NCBI GenBank assembly: GCA_905221605.1
Contig: CAJNDS010000435.1
Coordinates: 683,730-747,729 of the forward strand
DNA: 64,000 nucleotides
Source: Symbiodinium natans
Taxonomy: Eukaryota > Sar > Dinophyceae > Suessiales > Symbiodiniaceae
Direction: 5' to 3'
The position numbers and the translations under genes were made by a program. The first letter of the stretch is position 1. Every line of letters starts with the position of its first letter. The notes below the pieces were generated by a model that saw nothing but the letters and a program-made list of their open reading frames with translations, did no database searches and was not told where the DNA came from. Positions 9,729-19,278 of the stretch are shown one piece after another.

Positions 9729-10529
9729 GCTTGCTTGCTTGCTTTCTTGCTTGGTTGTTTTGTTTGTGTGTGCGCTAGCTTCCTGAAGCCTGAGCCCTAA
9801 ACCCTAGCGGGGGCGGGCGGGCTTGCTCGTGGAGACTCTCCACAAAGGCCCGCAGTTCACAGCGCCTCCCCTCAAAGGCATTCAAGGTTGAGGGCTGACG
9901 AAGGGTTTCAGTGTGGGCTCCACGGACTAAAAATGCACGGAAACAAATGGGATGGATGCTCACCACACAAGGCAAAGCCAAGAACCGAAACTCTAAACCC
10001 TAAACCCGAAACATGGCTGTAAGGGTCAGGGGCTACATGTGCCCATATCGTCTCACGGCAGTTTGGCAATGGTTCTGGGTTCTAGGGTGGATGGATACTC
10101 TCTTTTCTAAAACTGGGATCCTGTTCGTGGCCTTCAAAAGATAAAAAGAAAGGCAACAACACGGCATGTCCTTCAAACCCTAAGCCCGAAAAACCGTGCC
10201 GGATTTTAGGGTGCGAGCCTAAACCCTACCCTAGATTACGCTAGAGTACCCTATAAACCGTGTAAACCATATCAACCCTATATTCACCTATAAACCCTAC
10301 AAGCCGCCAGAAACCCTGCAAACCCTACAACCCCCCTACAACACCCTACGAAACCCTACAAACATATAGCAGCCCTCGAAAAAACCCTACAAAAAACCCT
10401 ACAAACCCCTCCAAACCCCGACTTGAGCTTGCCACGCTCCCTCGCGAAAAGGCCGGCAAGGTGCGATTCCGGAGCGACGACCAGGCCCGGGCCGGAGGGC
10501 GCTCGAGGATGGGGATTTGCGGGCTTGAG
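8874..10529 (+). CDS. Four-exon gene fragment, unknown protein
   Basis: Exons 8874-8973, 9522-9612, 9808-9886 and 10428-10529 join in phase. Exon 1 starts ADKRFVASLEPNSAHRPA after CTCAG and ends at G|GTTTAGGGTTTAGG. Exon 2 (TYTGHRFLISAADGSEQM) follows a CCCTAAA array ending CTCAG. Exon 3 has two plausible frames. Exon 4 reads LATLPREKAGKVRFRSDDQA. Exons 1, 2 and 4 show strong G/C third-base bias. The GHRFLI segment is reminiscent of small beta domains next to some hydroxylases, but this is too weak to name. Start and end are not seen. Confidence 0.6.
8974..9521 (+). other. Intron with inverted telomere-type ends
   Basis: The clearest example of the intron type in this window. It opens with GTTTAGGGTTTAGG and several more units, and closes with about thirteen CCCTAAA units and CTCAG. 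The two ends are complementary and could fold together. A family C element (9125-9213) sits in the middle. Confidence 0.65.
9125..9213. repeat. Dispersed element family C, copy 1
   Basis: Shares with 16008-16105: ATCCCCCT near the start, CCCAAGAGGATATTAA in the middle and AGGTTCTAAGGGGAG at the end. The ends are imperfect inverted repeats. Probably a short non-autonomous element. Confidence 0.6.
9630..9775. repeat. GT and TTGC microsatellites
   Basis: (GT)n at 9640-9655 and 9690-9722, then (CTTG)n to about 9760. They start just inside the intron that begins at 9613. Confidence 0.9.
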
Positions 10530-11189
10530 GTTGAAGATCTAGAGGTTTTCAGGGGTGAGGGTTGAAGGAAATTCTGGGTGTGAAGATCTTGGGGTCTAGG
10601 GGTTCTGGTTGCAGGAAATTAATTTGGGGCTTGAGGTTTAAAAAAATGGCGTTTAGGGGTTATGGTTTAAGGAGGTTGGGGCTTGAGGTTTAGGAGTTAG
10701 GGTTTAGGGGTTGAGGCTTCAGATTTTGGGTTGAGGGTTCAAGGTTTTATTTAGCTTGATGGTTGAGCCCAGGCTTTTTGACTCAAAAAGCCCCCACTGA
10801 TGTAAGGCACATATGCAAGGATCTTGACTCAAAATTGAGTCATTTTCCTATCAACCCAAAACCCCAAAGGCTTTCGGCAGGCCCCAGACCCAACACCCCG
10901 CAACCTTAAACCATCAAGCCTTTGGGGTTTAGGTTTCAGGGTTTAGGGTTTAGGCCTTCCCGAGGCCCACTAGACTCGAAGCCCTAGGCAAATGTTGCTG
11001 GGGAGGTGGAGTGTCTCATGTGGGGGGCAAGAGGATTCGAAGCGAGGGGACCCTAAACCCTGAAACCCTAAACCCTAAATCCTAAACCCGAAACCCTGAA
11101 CCCTAAACCCTAAAACCTAAACCCTAAACCCTAAACCCTAAACCCTAAACCCTAAACCCTAAACCCTAAACCCTAAACCCTTAGTTTAG
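10530..11189. other. Decayed repeat spacer ending in CCCTAAA array
   Basis: Decayed TTTAGGG-type sequence; 10755-10870 holds an imperfect inverted repeat around GACTCAAAA / TTGAGTC. From 11051 a nearly perfect CCCTAAA array of about 18 units. No exon seen before 11190. Confidence 0.6.
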
Positions 11190-11218
11190 ATCAACCCCGC
11201 GGAAGCCAGGGCCTGGAG
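11190..11218 (+). CDS. Candidate exon; minus-strand reading also good
   Basis: On + the exon follows TTTAG, reads INPAEARAW with nearly all third bases G or C, and ends at AG|GTAGCG. On the minus strand the same island (about 11187-11262) reads CARRKHRALLRYLQALASAG, also with strong G/C third-base bias. The island is flanked by CCCTAAA on the left and TTTAGGG on the right, which looks the same from either strand, so orientation is open. Confidence 0.4.
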
Positions 11219-11275
11219 GTAGCGGAGGAGGGCGCGGTGCTTGCGCCTGGCACAGCTCCCAGGCCCCCTGGATTT

Positions 11276-11340
11276 CTAGGGTTTAGGGTTTAGGGTTTAG
11301 GGTTTAGGGTTTAGGGTTTAGGGTTTGGGGTTTGGGGTTT
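11276..11340. repeat. TTTAGGG array
   Basis: Nine units immediately right of the 11190 island, inverted relative to the array on its left. Confidence 0.9.
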
Positions 11341-11365
11341 CGGGAGCTGGGGTTTGGGGTATAGC

Positions 11366-11449
11366 TTGGGATGTTCCCCCTTATACCAACAAACCTTGAT
11401 AGTGATAATGCCTAATTAAGCACGAATAGTACAAAGGGGAACATTCCAA
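11366..11449. mobile_element. Palindromic element, family A copy 3
   Basis: TTGGGATGTTCCCCCTTATA on the left and GGGGAACATTCCAA on the right, only 84 bases. Surrounded by decayed TTTAGGG with no exon touching it. Confidence 0.8.
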
Positions 11450-12103
11450 GGTCAGGGTTGGTAGGGTTGGGGTTTAGGGTTGCGGGAGCTTGGGTTTTGG
11501 AGTTTAGGGCTTGTATAATAGGGTTTGGGGGTTAGGGTTTCTAGGGTTTAGGGTTTCTTGATTTCAGGGTTTAAAAAGAGGGTGTAGGGATTTGGGTTTC
11601 TAGGGTTTAGGGTTTCTGGGGCCAAGGGTTGAGGGTTGAGGTTTAGAGTTGAGGCTGTCTAGCCTTGTAGGCGTAGTTCTCTGTAGGGTTGAGGCTTTAT
11701 AGGTTTTGGAGTTGGGCGAGGCCTGGGTTGAGGGGCTTATAGGGTTTAGGGTTTAGGGTTTAGGATAGGTTTAGGGTGCGGCTGTACTGTTGTGGCTTCG
11801 GCTTCGCTGTAGTGTTGAGGCTGCTTTACGGGATTTCGGCTTTCTTTTAGGGTCGAGGCTTTGTCCAGGTTCGAGGCTTTATCGGTACGTCAAGTTTAAG
11901 GTTCCCTTAGAAACCCCATGAAGCAAAACCCCTTTATTTTTCATTAGGGTTTAGGGTTTAGGATTAGGTCAGGTTTCAGGATTTAGGGTTTAGGGTGGGG
12001 AATGAGGGGTTTTTTTCCCCGACCAACCTAACGCCACTCGCACCTTCGCGATCTCACACAGGCATGCGCAGGGGACCCTCTGAACTAGTCTGCATATCTG
12101 TGT
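11450..12103. other. Decayed TTTAGGG spacer
   Basis: Nearly all of this stretch is degenerate G-rich telomere-like repeat (TTTAGGG, TTGAGGC, TTTCTAGGG variants). No supported exon. Confidence 0.6.
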
Positions 12104-12104
12104 A

Positions 12105-12107
<3 letters not shown>

Positions 12108-12192
<85 letters not shown>

Positions 12193-12242
12193 CATGTGTA
12201 TATGTACATATGTGTATGCACATGTGTGTGTATATATATATA
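12108..12242. repeat. ATC, AT and GT microsatellites
   Basis: (ATC)n at 12108-12154 followed by (AT)n and mixed TATG/TGTG to 12242. Frames rich in His, Ile or Asp here come from the repeat. Confidence 0.9.
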
Positions 12243-12715
12243 TGGCGTGCGAGTGTGCACGTGTGCCTCTGTGCGTGCGTGTGTGATGATTCCGTGATTT
12301 ACAAACTAAGATCTACCATGTTTCTCCCCGTGCAACACATCGACTTAGGCAGACGGCCGAGTACGAAGCGCACGCAGGAAACGAGCGGTCGAGATGGAGC
12401 AAGGGCCTACTGGGCTTCGGGTGCAAGGGTCCCCAAACCTTCAAAAACCCAAAGCCCTGAACCCTAAACCCTAAACCCCAAGTTTGTGGGTTGAGAAACA
12501 TCTTGCAGGGCGTAGACCTCCGCTAGTTCCGCAAATCCCCAAAGCCCAAGCCCTAACGACGCCCTGCACCCTCTTCTTAAAGAACCGCTGTCCAAACAAC
12601 GCTCTTATATGCTAGGGTTGGAGCTTAGAGTGGCTGCGCTCTCCCAAGTTTCTTCGACAATCCCTCCGAGTCCTAAATTCTGCAGTCTAACACCTCTGCC
12701 CGAATTCTGAACATG

Positions 12716-12775
12716 ATTTAGGGTTTAGGGTTTAGGGTTTAGGGTTTAGGGTTTAGGGTTTAGGGTTTAGGGTTC
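12716..12775. repeat. TTTAGGG array
   Basis: Eight perfect units left of the 12793 island. Here the repeat has the same direction on both sides of the island. Confidence 0.9.
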
Positions 12776-12792
12776 CATTGTGGTCTACGCAG

Positions 12793-12839
12793 GAGAGCAG
12801 CGCGCCCGCTGCGCGCAGATCTTCCGCGGCTTTCCCGAG
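12793..12839 (+). CDS. Candidate internal exon
   Basis: Acceptor TACGCAG, donor CCCGAG|GTGCCT. Frame EQRARCAQIFRGFPE uses G or C in 14 of 15 third positions. The open frame continues left (IVVYAG) to a TTTAG in the array, so the exon may start at 12771. Product unknown. Confidence 0.55.
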
Positions 12840-13493
12840 GTGCCTGGAATCTACAGGCTTTGGGTTTTATTAGGGTTTAGGGTTTAGGGTTCCGGGTTTA
12901 GGGTTTAGGGTTCAGGGTTTAGGGTTTAGGGTTCAGGGTTTAGGGATAGGCATTTGTAGTTGGATTTGGTCTAAAGCCTTTAATCCAGCTCTGGCTTGTC
13001 TTCCTTGAGGAAGCCGAGTGTCGCCCTTGGTTCGTGAACTACAAGGGGTTTGGGTTTAGGGTTGAGGGGTTTAGGGTGTAGGGGTGTAGGGTTGACTGGT
13101 TCGGAGTTTATAGGTTTAGCGGTTTAGGGTTCGAGGGGTTTAGGGTTTCGAGGTTTAGTCTCGTTGACAAGCCCAGAGCCCGACACCCAACATGGCTAGC
13201 TATCCACAGAGCCCGCTACCTCTTAAGCACGGGATATCTTTGAAATAATTTTAAAGTATCCCTGTTGCTGTCTGGGGCTGCCGAAAACCTAAACCCTGTA
13301 ACCTTAAACCGCCTAAACCCTGTAACCCTAAATCCTGTAACCCGAATCCCTAAACCCTGTAGCCTGTAACCCTAAACCCTAGAATGAAGCTTATAGAGCC
13401 CAACCCTGTAACCCTAAACCCTAAACCCTAAACCCTGTCACCCGAAACCGTCGAAGCTTAACCCGAGAGCGAGGATGCTGCACATTTTTGCAG

Positions 13494-13550
13494 CAGAGAC
13501 CACGACTCTCGGAACTACATCCAGTCCCCGCTCCGCCAGCTCCCCGGAAA
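13494..13550 (+). CDS. Candidate internal exon
   Basis: Acceptor CATTTTTGCAG, donor GGAAA|GTTATAGGG. Best frame reads SRDHDSRNYIQSPLRQLPG with 16 of 19 third bases G or C. To the right, ten copies of decayed TTCAGGG. Product unknown. Confidence 0.6.
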
Positions 13551-14299
13551 GTTATAGGGTTCAGGGTTTAGGTTTAGGGTTACAGGGCTTAGGGTTTAGG
13601 GTTCAGGGCTTAGGGGTTTCATTGCGCGGTTTCAGGGTTCAGGGTTCCAGGGTTTCAGGGATTGGGTTCCAGGGTCTCAGGGCTTTGGGTTTGCAGGGTT
13701 TAGGAGACGTTTAGGGGTTTCAGGGTTTCAGGGTGTAGGGTAGGCTTTCAAGACTCTTGCAGGGTCGGTTTAGGGTTGGGGCGGTGTCCCTTGCAAAGCA
13801 CAAAAGGAGCCCTACAACGCTAAACTCGAAGCCTGAACCGAGTTCTATAAACTTCTAAAGGCCTTAAACTCAGACCCGCAAACCCGCAATTCCAAGTCCT
13901 GAGCCAAACCCCAAATCAGAAACCCTAAGCCCTAAACCCTAAACCCTAAACCCGATTGGAGTCCAGGGCACACCCTCTCGACCCTACTCGGGCCTAGAGC
14001 CCTAAACCCTAATGGAGGATCCGACCCTAGATTTAAGTAGGGGTCATGAGACCCGAAACCCCGTAGACCCTGGTGCCAGGCTTCAGGCCCAAGTATGTAC
14101 TACCTTTATGGGTACGTAGACCCTGACGAAGGAACGTATCTTCAGATGTAGTTAAAGTATCTTAAGCCTCCAGAAGCCCTGAACCCAAAATCCCGAACCC
14201 GAAAATAGGCAGGATATTTGGCTTTCTGTGTGCTGCGGGAACCTGAGAAGCTGCGCGTCGGAGCTGGCTGAACACAAGGGTGCGGGACGTAGGGTTCAG

Positions 14300-14447
14300 C
14301 GTGCATAGGGCCGAGGAGAGTTTTAAACACACAACGAAAACTGAGGTAAGCCTTTCTGTCCCAATTAACCTGTGTTCCGTCGCACTGCGCAGGCCGCAGG
14401 AGGTTGTGCTCAAGCTGTTGAGGTTTGACTCGCCCTCGAAGCCATAG
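14300..14447 (+). CDS. Two-exon 3' gene end with 47-base intron
   Basis: Exon 14300-14345 reads CIGPRRVLNTQRKL and ends CTGAG|GTAAGC. The intron is 47 bases and ends GCGCAG. Exon 14393-14447 continues in phase as PQEVVLKLLRFDSPSKP and stops at TAG. The 153-codon frame on the opposite strand is treated as a shadow. Product unknown. Confidence 0.55.
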
Positions 14448-14627
14448 ATGGCCAGGTGTTTCCGATGCTGCAAAACCCCAGCAGCCTGTAGATCCTAAAG
14501 CACCAAAGTCGTTCGCGGCCCCACCCTGAACCCCAACACCCTCAGGCCCCCAGCCTCGTTCATCCACTGGGACCCAGAGTAGGCCCTTGTTCCCGCCCCC
14601 CAAGGGGGCACTTTGCGTCTTGCTCAG

Positions 14628-14692
14628 GTCACAAGGAGAGTGACTGGCTCGAAGAAATGGCGACGCAGTCCATGCAAAGATCCATAACTGCA
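14628..14692 (+). CDS. Candidate internal exon
   Basis: Acceptor TTGCTCAG, 21 full codons reading HKESDWLEEMATQSMQRSIT, donor GTTGGGTTGAGGG, which runs into TTTAGGG repeat. Helical, charged. Product unknown. Confidence 0.6.
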
Positions 14693-15435
14693 GTTGGGTT
14701 GAGGGTTTAGGGTTTCAGGTTTAGGGTTTAGGGTTTAGGGGGTTGTGGCTTATCAGAGGCCGCGGCGTGAGTTTTCGTTCGTCGGCAGGCTTTGCTGCGC
14801 ATGGAGCACTAAACCCTCCAGGGGGCCCCAAACCCACGGAGTCCAGGACGCCCAATTCTGCCACAGGCTGATAAGGGCTCTTCAGTCAGGTCCTTCGTGT
14901 GGGCAGGCTTCTTAGGGTTATGTAGGCCAGGGTTCGAGGGTTTCGGCTGAGCAGTCGGTGCTGCATGGCACGCAAGAATGAAGGTATATGGCATGGGGTA
15001 CCCCTAGTAAACCACCAAGGTCTTTAACCTCACCATAGGAACCCCCACAAGCTTGCAGCCTTGGACCTTTCTGGCCTCCAAAAGCCATATTCTGGCCTCA
15101 ACCAGATGAAGTGGTGAGCTACGTTTTTAGGGGGTGCCTTGCTGTACCTCAGCACTGCACCCTGAAAAAGGAGTTGCAATTTGGGGGTCGAGGTACGGTG
15201 GCTTTAGCATACCCCTAACCCCTAAACGCTAAACCCTAACCCCCCCCTTTTCTTCAGCCCAGGAGAGGCCACAAATCGCCGCTTGGAGTGCAGTACCATG
15301 CAGCATATATGTACACACGCAGGAATCATGTGCACTCGCAACTTCTTCATGCCGGAAATTCCATAGCCATCGCCATAACGTTGCAGAGGCCAGCAAAATC
15401 TATATCCAGAACCTCTTGCCCTGTAAACTCTCCAC

Positions 15436-15476
<41 letters not shown>
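15436..15476. repeat. Poly-C tract
   Basis: An uninterrupted run of about 41 C. Runs this long are prone to sequencing error in length. The Gly-rich or Pro-rich frames across it are artefacts. Confidence 0.95.
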
Positions 15477-15754
15477 ACCCGGCACCCTGTAGAAGATATC
15501 GACTAATCGACGAGTCCCTTTCTAGAGCATCTTTAATGGGAATGTCTGCAAGTAGGGAGTAGGGGGGATATCTTAACCTGCAAATCCTAAACCCCTGAGC
15601 CCCCAGTCCCCTAGTGCTCCAAGCCCCTACACCCACCCAACCCCAAAACACTCCCCTAAACCCTAAGCCCCTAAACCCTTAACTCTAACTAACCCTGAAC
15701 TCCGAGCCCTGAACCCCTAAACCCCGAATCCCTCGACCAACCCGAGGCAATCAG

Positions 15755-15835
15755 CCCAAAGAACTGCCAAAGTTCACGAAGGTCGGCTTCCAGGCCGGCG
15801 TGCATTTCTTTCGATGTAGAATTCATATTGGGGAG
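15755..15835 (+). CDS. Candidate internal exon
   Basis: Acceptor GCAATCAG, 27 codons in phase 0 reading PKELPKFTKVGFQAGVHFFR, donor GAG|GTGTTG. An earlier donor at GGC|GTGCAT is possible. Product unknown. Confidence 0.6.
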
Positions 15836-16007
15836 GTGTTGGGGGCTTCAGGGATGTGGGCATTCTGCGTAACTTCCCTAAACCCTAAACCCTAAACCCT
15901 TGCTGCTCTGGATTTACATGGCTTTGGGCTTCTGCGACCTTGGGCCCTAAGCCCTCCTGAGGGGGTGTCTTCGGGTTTCAGGCTTCAAGTTCGCATTGCC
16001 GGTCCCT

Positions 16008-16105
16008 ATCCCCCTTGGGAACTATCTTTTTAATTTTTGTTTGTACAAAACCCAAGAGGATATTAAGAATATTGTTTATATTCAGGTTCTAAGGGGAGAA
16101 TAGGA
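16008..16105. repeat. Dispersed element family C, copy 2
   Basis: Matches 9125-9213 (CCCAAGAGGATATTAA and AGGTTCTAAGGGGAG blocks in the same order and spacing). Confidence 0.6.
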
Positions 16106-16347
16106 GCTTGCTTGCCCATATGTATTAGGTTGGGCCTGAGGGCTTCGGTTTAGGGTTTGGGGCTCCGGGTTGAGGGGATTTGGCCTATTTCGGGCTCGTG
16201 GTGCAGACTTTTCTCCGGTCTCCCCAGTGTGACATGCTTCTAAAGGTACTGTTCTTGGAACCCTGCAAAGCAGCTTTCCCTAAATCCCTAAACCCTAAAC
16301 CCCAAAAGGCCCTAAACCAGACCGCCCCTAAACCCGGGCCCCTGAAG

Positions 16348-16429
16348 CTCACACTGCAAGACTTCCGTACTCTTCGCCTGCAGGTGGCCACCATTCCGGA
16401 AACTCTCCGGCGCCGGTTGCAGGACTGTC
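16348..16429 (+). CDS. Candidate exon, basic helical segment
   Basis: After CCTGAAG the frame reads LTLQDFRTLRLQVATIPETL followed by RRRLQDC, then donor-like C|GTGGAC. The frame stays open for RGRRKKTQ up to the next CCCTAAA array. A CAG|GTGGCC inside offers a shorter exon. Product unknown. Confidence 0.5.
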
Positions 16430-16461
16430 GTGGACGAAGGAAGAAGACACAACCCCAAGCC

Positions 16462-16527
16462 CTAAACCCTAAATCCTAAACCCTAAACCCTAAACCCTAA
16501 ACCCTAAACCCTAAACCCTAAACCCTG
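16462..16527. repeat. CCCTAAA array
   Basis: About nine units directly after the 16348 exon. Confidence 0.9.
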
Positions 16528-17036
16528 TTCAGGTTTAGGGCTCGGGGCATGTAGGGGGTGGGGGTTTAGGCTCAGTGGGTGGGACGCAGGGCTTGGGGGC
16601 AACGAAGCCTCATAAGGCTGAGAATGCTAGTGTGTTACATGGGAGCATTCGGCGTAGATGTCTTGGGCATCAATTTCAGGCCGACTTATAGGCTACACAG
16701 ATTGGAAGGGGATGAGGCACGTGGTGTTTAGCTATCTTGGGGCAGAACTTATGAAGACTTTGAGCTGACCTCGGATAAGTCCGGACGGCACTCATCCGAT
16801 CGTGGCCCTAAGGTTGTATCCCTGAAGGGTTCCCCCCCAAATCATCTACCAAAATGGGAGTTTCAACTGAGGATTCCCTTCATCCCCTCCCCCCCAAAAA
16901 CAAAGAAAAAGAAAGGAAACATACTACACTGCACAGTGGTGAGTCAAAGAGACTGCCCCGAGGTTTAGGTCATGGTTTCTTTTCGGAGTTTTGGGTTGTA
17001 GCTTTGATGCTCTTTGCTGCCGTCGTGTGTGTTCAG

Positions 17037-17097
17037 GGCGAGCAGTCAACTGAAAAGTCCGCGGAAGGACTTCCACGTTAACAACCGCCTTGAGTGA
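17037..17097 (+). CDS. Candidate terminal exon
   Basis: Acceptor GTGTTCAG, frame ASSQLKSPRKDFHVNNRLE then TGA; a donor GA|GTGAAC overlaps the stop, so it might be internal. The preceding ATG frame from 16854 ends in another phase and has a hydrophobic stretch (FFSEFWVVALMLFAAVVCV), which could be a signal peptide of a different reading. Confidence 0.45.
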
Positions 17098-17190
17098 ACC
17101 GGCTGCAAGGAGGAAGCGTCACAGAGATACAAGGGTTTAGGGTTTAGGGTTTAGGGTTTGTGTTTCCGGACCCCGAATCCGAAAAAAAAG

Positions 17191-17374
17191 ACCCTATATA
17201 CACCCTACACTTGGGACGTTCCCTATTCTACTAACAGTCCGCAATGGGATGATCATATGATCATGGGGGGTACTGTGATCACTACTAAGGACTCTTAGCA
17301 TAAGGGAGGACCTCCCAACCCCACACCCTAAGCCCTACGTGCTGAAGCTCTCCAATGTGTTGGCGGGCCCCTGA
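17191..17374 (+). CDS. Two exons split by a family A element; gene 3' end
   Basis: Exon 17191-17217 reads TLYTPYTWD and ends TTGGGAC|GTTCCC, with the donor inside the terminal repeat of the family A copy. Exon 17333-17374, after CACCCTAAG, continues in phase 0 as PYVLKLSNVLAGP and stops at TGA. The intron (17218-17332) is the palindromic element plus 14 bases. One of the best cases for this element acting as an intron. Confidence 0.5.
17211..17318. mobile_element. Palindromic element, family A copy 4
   Basis: TTGGGACGTTCCCTATTCTA on the left, ATAAGGGAGGACCTCCCAA on the right, inner TGATCATATGATCA palindrome. Occupies nearly the whole intron of the gene above. Confidence 0.8.
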
Positions 17375-17619
17375 ATTTGCAAACCCGATGCGGGAGCCAA
17401 CTCCTAGTCGCATCCTGAAATTGGAAATGCATACCTAAGCTCCTGAAGTGTTTAAGGCCCAAGTTTTTTTGGATGAACTCACTTCCCTAAACCTCGACCC
17501 GAAACTGCTAAACTAAGGCTCTGGCCGAAAGAAGCTCTTAAAGCCCAAACTCGAAACGGTAGACAAAAAAAACAAACCTTAGATGCAAAGCCCAAGCCTT
17601 AAGCCCTGACCCTGCCTAA

Positions 17620-17712
17620 CCTCTGTGTATGTGCATATACATATATGTATCAACATATATATTTATACATACTTTTTGTGCATGTTAGTTGTTTATTGAT
17701 ATATGTATTCAC

Positions 17713-17745
<33 letters not shown>

Positions 17746-17816
17746 ATACATGACACACACACATGGTACACATGTGTGTGTGTGTGTATACATATATGTA
17801 TATGTGTGTGTGTGTG

Positions 17817-17847
<31 letters not shown>

Positions 17848-17905
17848 TTGTTTGTTTGTGTGCGTTTATTCATTTTGCACATTTATTTATTTATACGCAC
17901 TCGCA
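17620..17905. repeat. AT and GT microsatellites
   Basis: (AT)n around 17715-17745, (CA)n at 17753-17762, (GT)n at 17775-17850, TTTA repeats to 17895. Confidence 0.9.
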
Positions 17906-18049
17906 CACACTCATATGCTTGTATTAGCAGAAGGGCCGAAGGATACCTTACACAGTGTAGTACCTCCAGACTGAGCTAGACCCAAATAATTGGGCCCTTC
18001 AGGGCTTCTCTGGACCCCTTATCAGTATGCCTCCATCAGCCCCCTAAAC

Positions 18050-18150
18050 CCCAAACCCCAAACCCTAAACCTCAAACAATAAACCCCAAACCCCAAACCC
18101 TAAACCCTAAACCCTAAACCCTAAACCCTAAACCCTAGCCCTAAACACTA
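18050..18150. repeat. CCCTAAA/CCCCAAA array
   Basis: About thirteen units leading into the acceptor of the exon at 18176. Confidence 0.9.
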
Positions 18151-18175
18151 AACCCTGACCCTAACCCGAACTCAG

Positions 18176-19139
18176 CAACATCGCCCCAAGGTCGGTCCCT
18201 GAGGACCACGGGGTCTTCGACCCCAACCTCTCGGGTCGCCAGAGCGCCACGCACGCCGCATTGCAGATAGCGTTTAGGGTCTAGGGTTTAGGGTTTAGGG
18301 TTCAGAGTTTAGGGTTTAGGGCTAGGGTTTAGGGTTAAGGAAGGGTTCAGGATTTAGGGTTTAGGGTTAGCGCTTAGGGGTTTTCTAAGGGTAGTTTCAC
18401 CTCCCTTATAGGGTTCTGATGTAAAGGCCCTTGGGTGGTACAGGGTACATGAGGGGTATGTATATAAGGGGTCCCCTTCTAAGGGCACATATTGAAGGAC
18501 CATGGAACTACCCCTAAAGCTGTCGGGCTGTGGGGGGGGGGGGGTCTCGGGTTTTGGCGTTTAGGGTTAGGGTTTCGGGAAGCACCGGGACATGAAAAGG
18601 CAGAAGCGAATCTCCAGTGGGGATAAAGGGCTTACGGTTTGGAGGCCAGAGGTATTTTCCAGCTGGTACCCTTATTCCAACAAACAAGGGCTCCTTTTCA
18701 TTATTGGATTTCTCTTATCTCCAAAACCCTAACCCTGAAAACCCGAGAAACCCCCTGAACACTAAGCACCCCCCCAAACCCCATCAATAGCTCCACCAGA
18801 AGTCGACCCTCAACCCTCAAGTTTAGGGTTTGGGGTTCACGCCTAGGTTTGATGTCTTAGGGTGGCTTAAAAGGGCTCAAAGGTTAGCGTTCGCTGGGTC
18901 GCGTGAGGGGTAATTGCTTCAGGGTTTCAGTGTCTGGCAGGCCCCAAAGCCCCTAAACAAGAACCGTACATGAACCCCGGCTCTGGAGGCCTTTGCAGGC
19001 TGAGCGGTTGGGATTGCAGAGTTCCGGGTTTGGGGGTTTTAGGGTTTGGGCGTAGATTGCCGGCGTTTGCAGATTTAGGATCGCATTTTGCAAGGCCTTC
19101 GGAGAGATGGCTTGCGTGTCCATCACCAAACGGCCGTAG
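18176..19139 (+). CDS. Two-exon model, gene 3' end
   Basis: Exon 18176-18271 starts after CTCAG and reads IAPRSVPEDHGVFDPNLSGR, ending GC|GTTTAGGG. Exon 19073-19139 follows GTTTGCAG and reads FRIAFCKAFGEMACVSITKR, stopping at TAG after one Pro. The join is in phase. Third bases are mostly G or C in exon 1. A weak island at 18985-19025 lies between. Product unknown. Confidence 0.5.
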
Positions 19140-19278
19140 ACTCCGAAACCATCTACCTAATAATGCTAAGTCCCATGCCCTCCGAACCCTGATTCTTCTG
19201 CCATGATTGTTTGAACCCTATGATCTCTAAACTCTGAAACCTAACCCTAAACTCTAAACGGGTGCTCCGCGCCTTCAG

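Noticed and set aside
14142-14603. 153-codon minus frame
   Set aside because: The + strand has a two-exon structure with clear splice sites and matching phase over the same bases.
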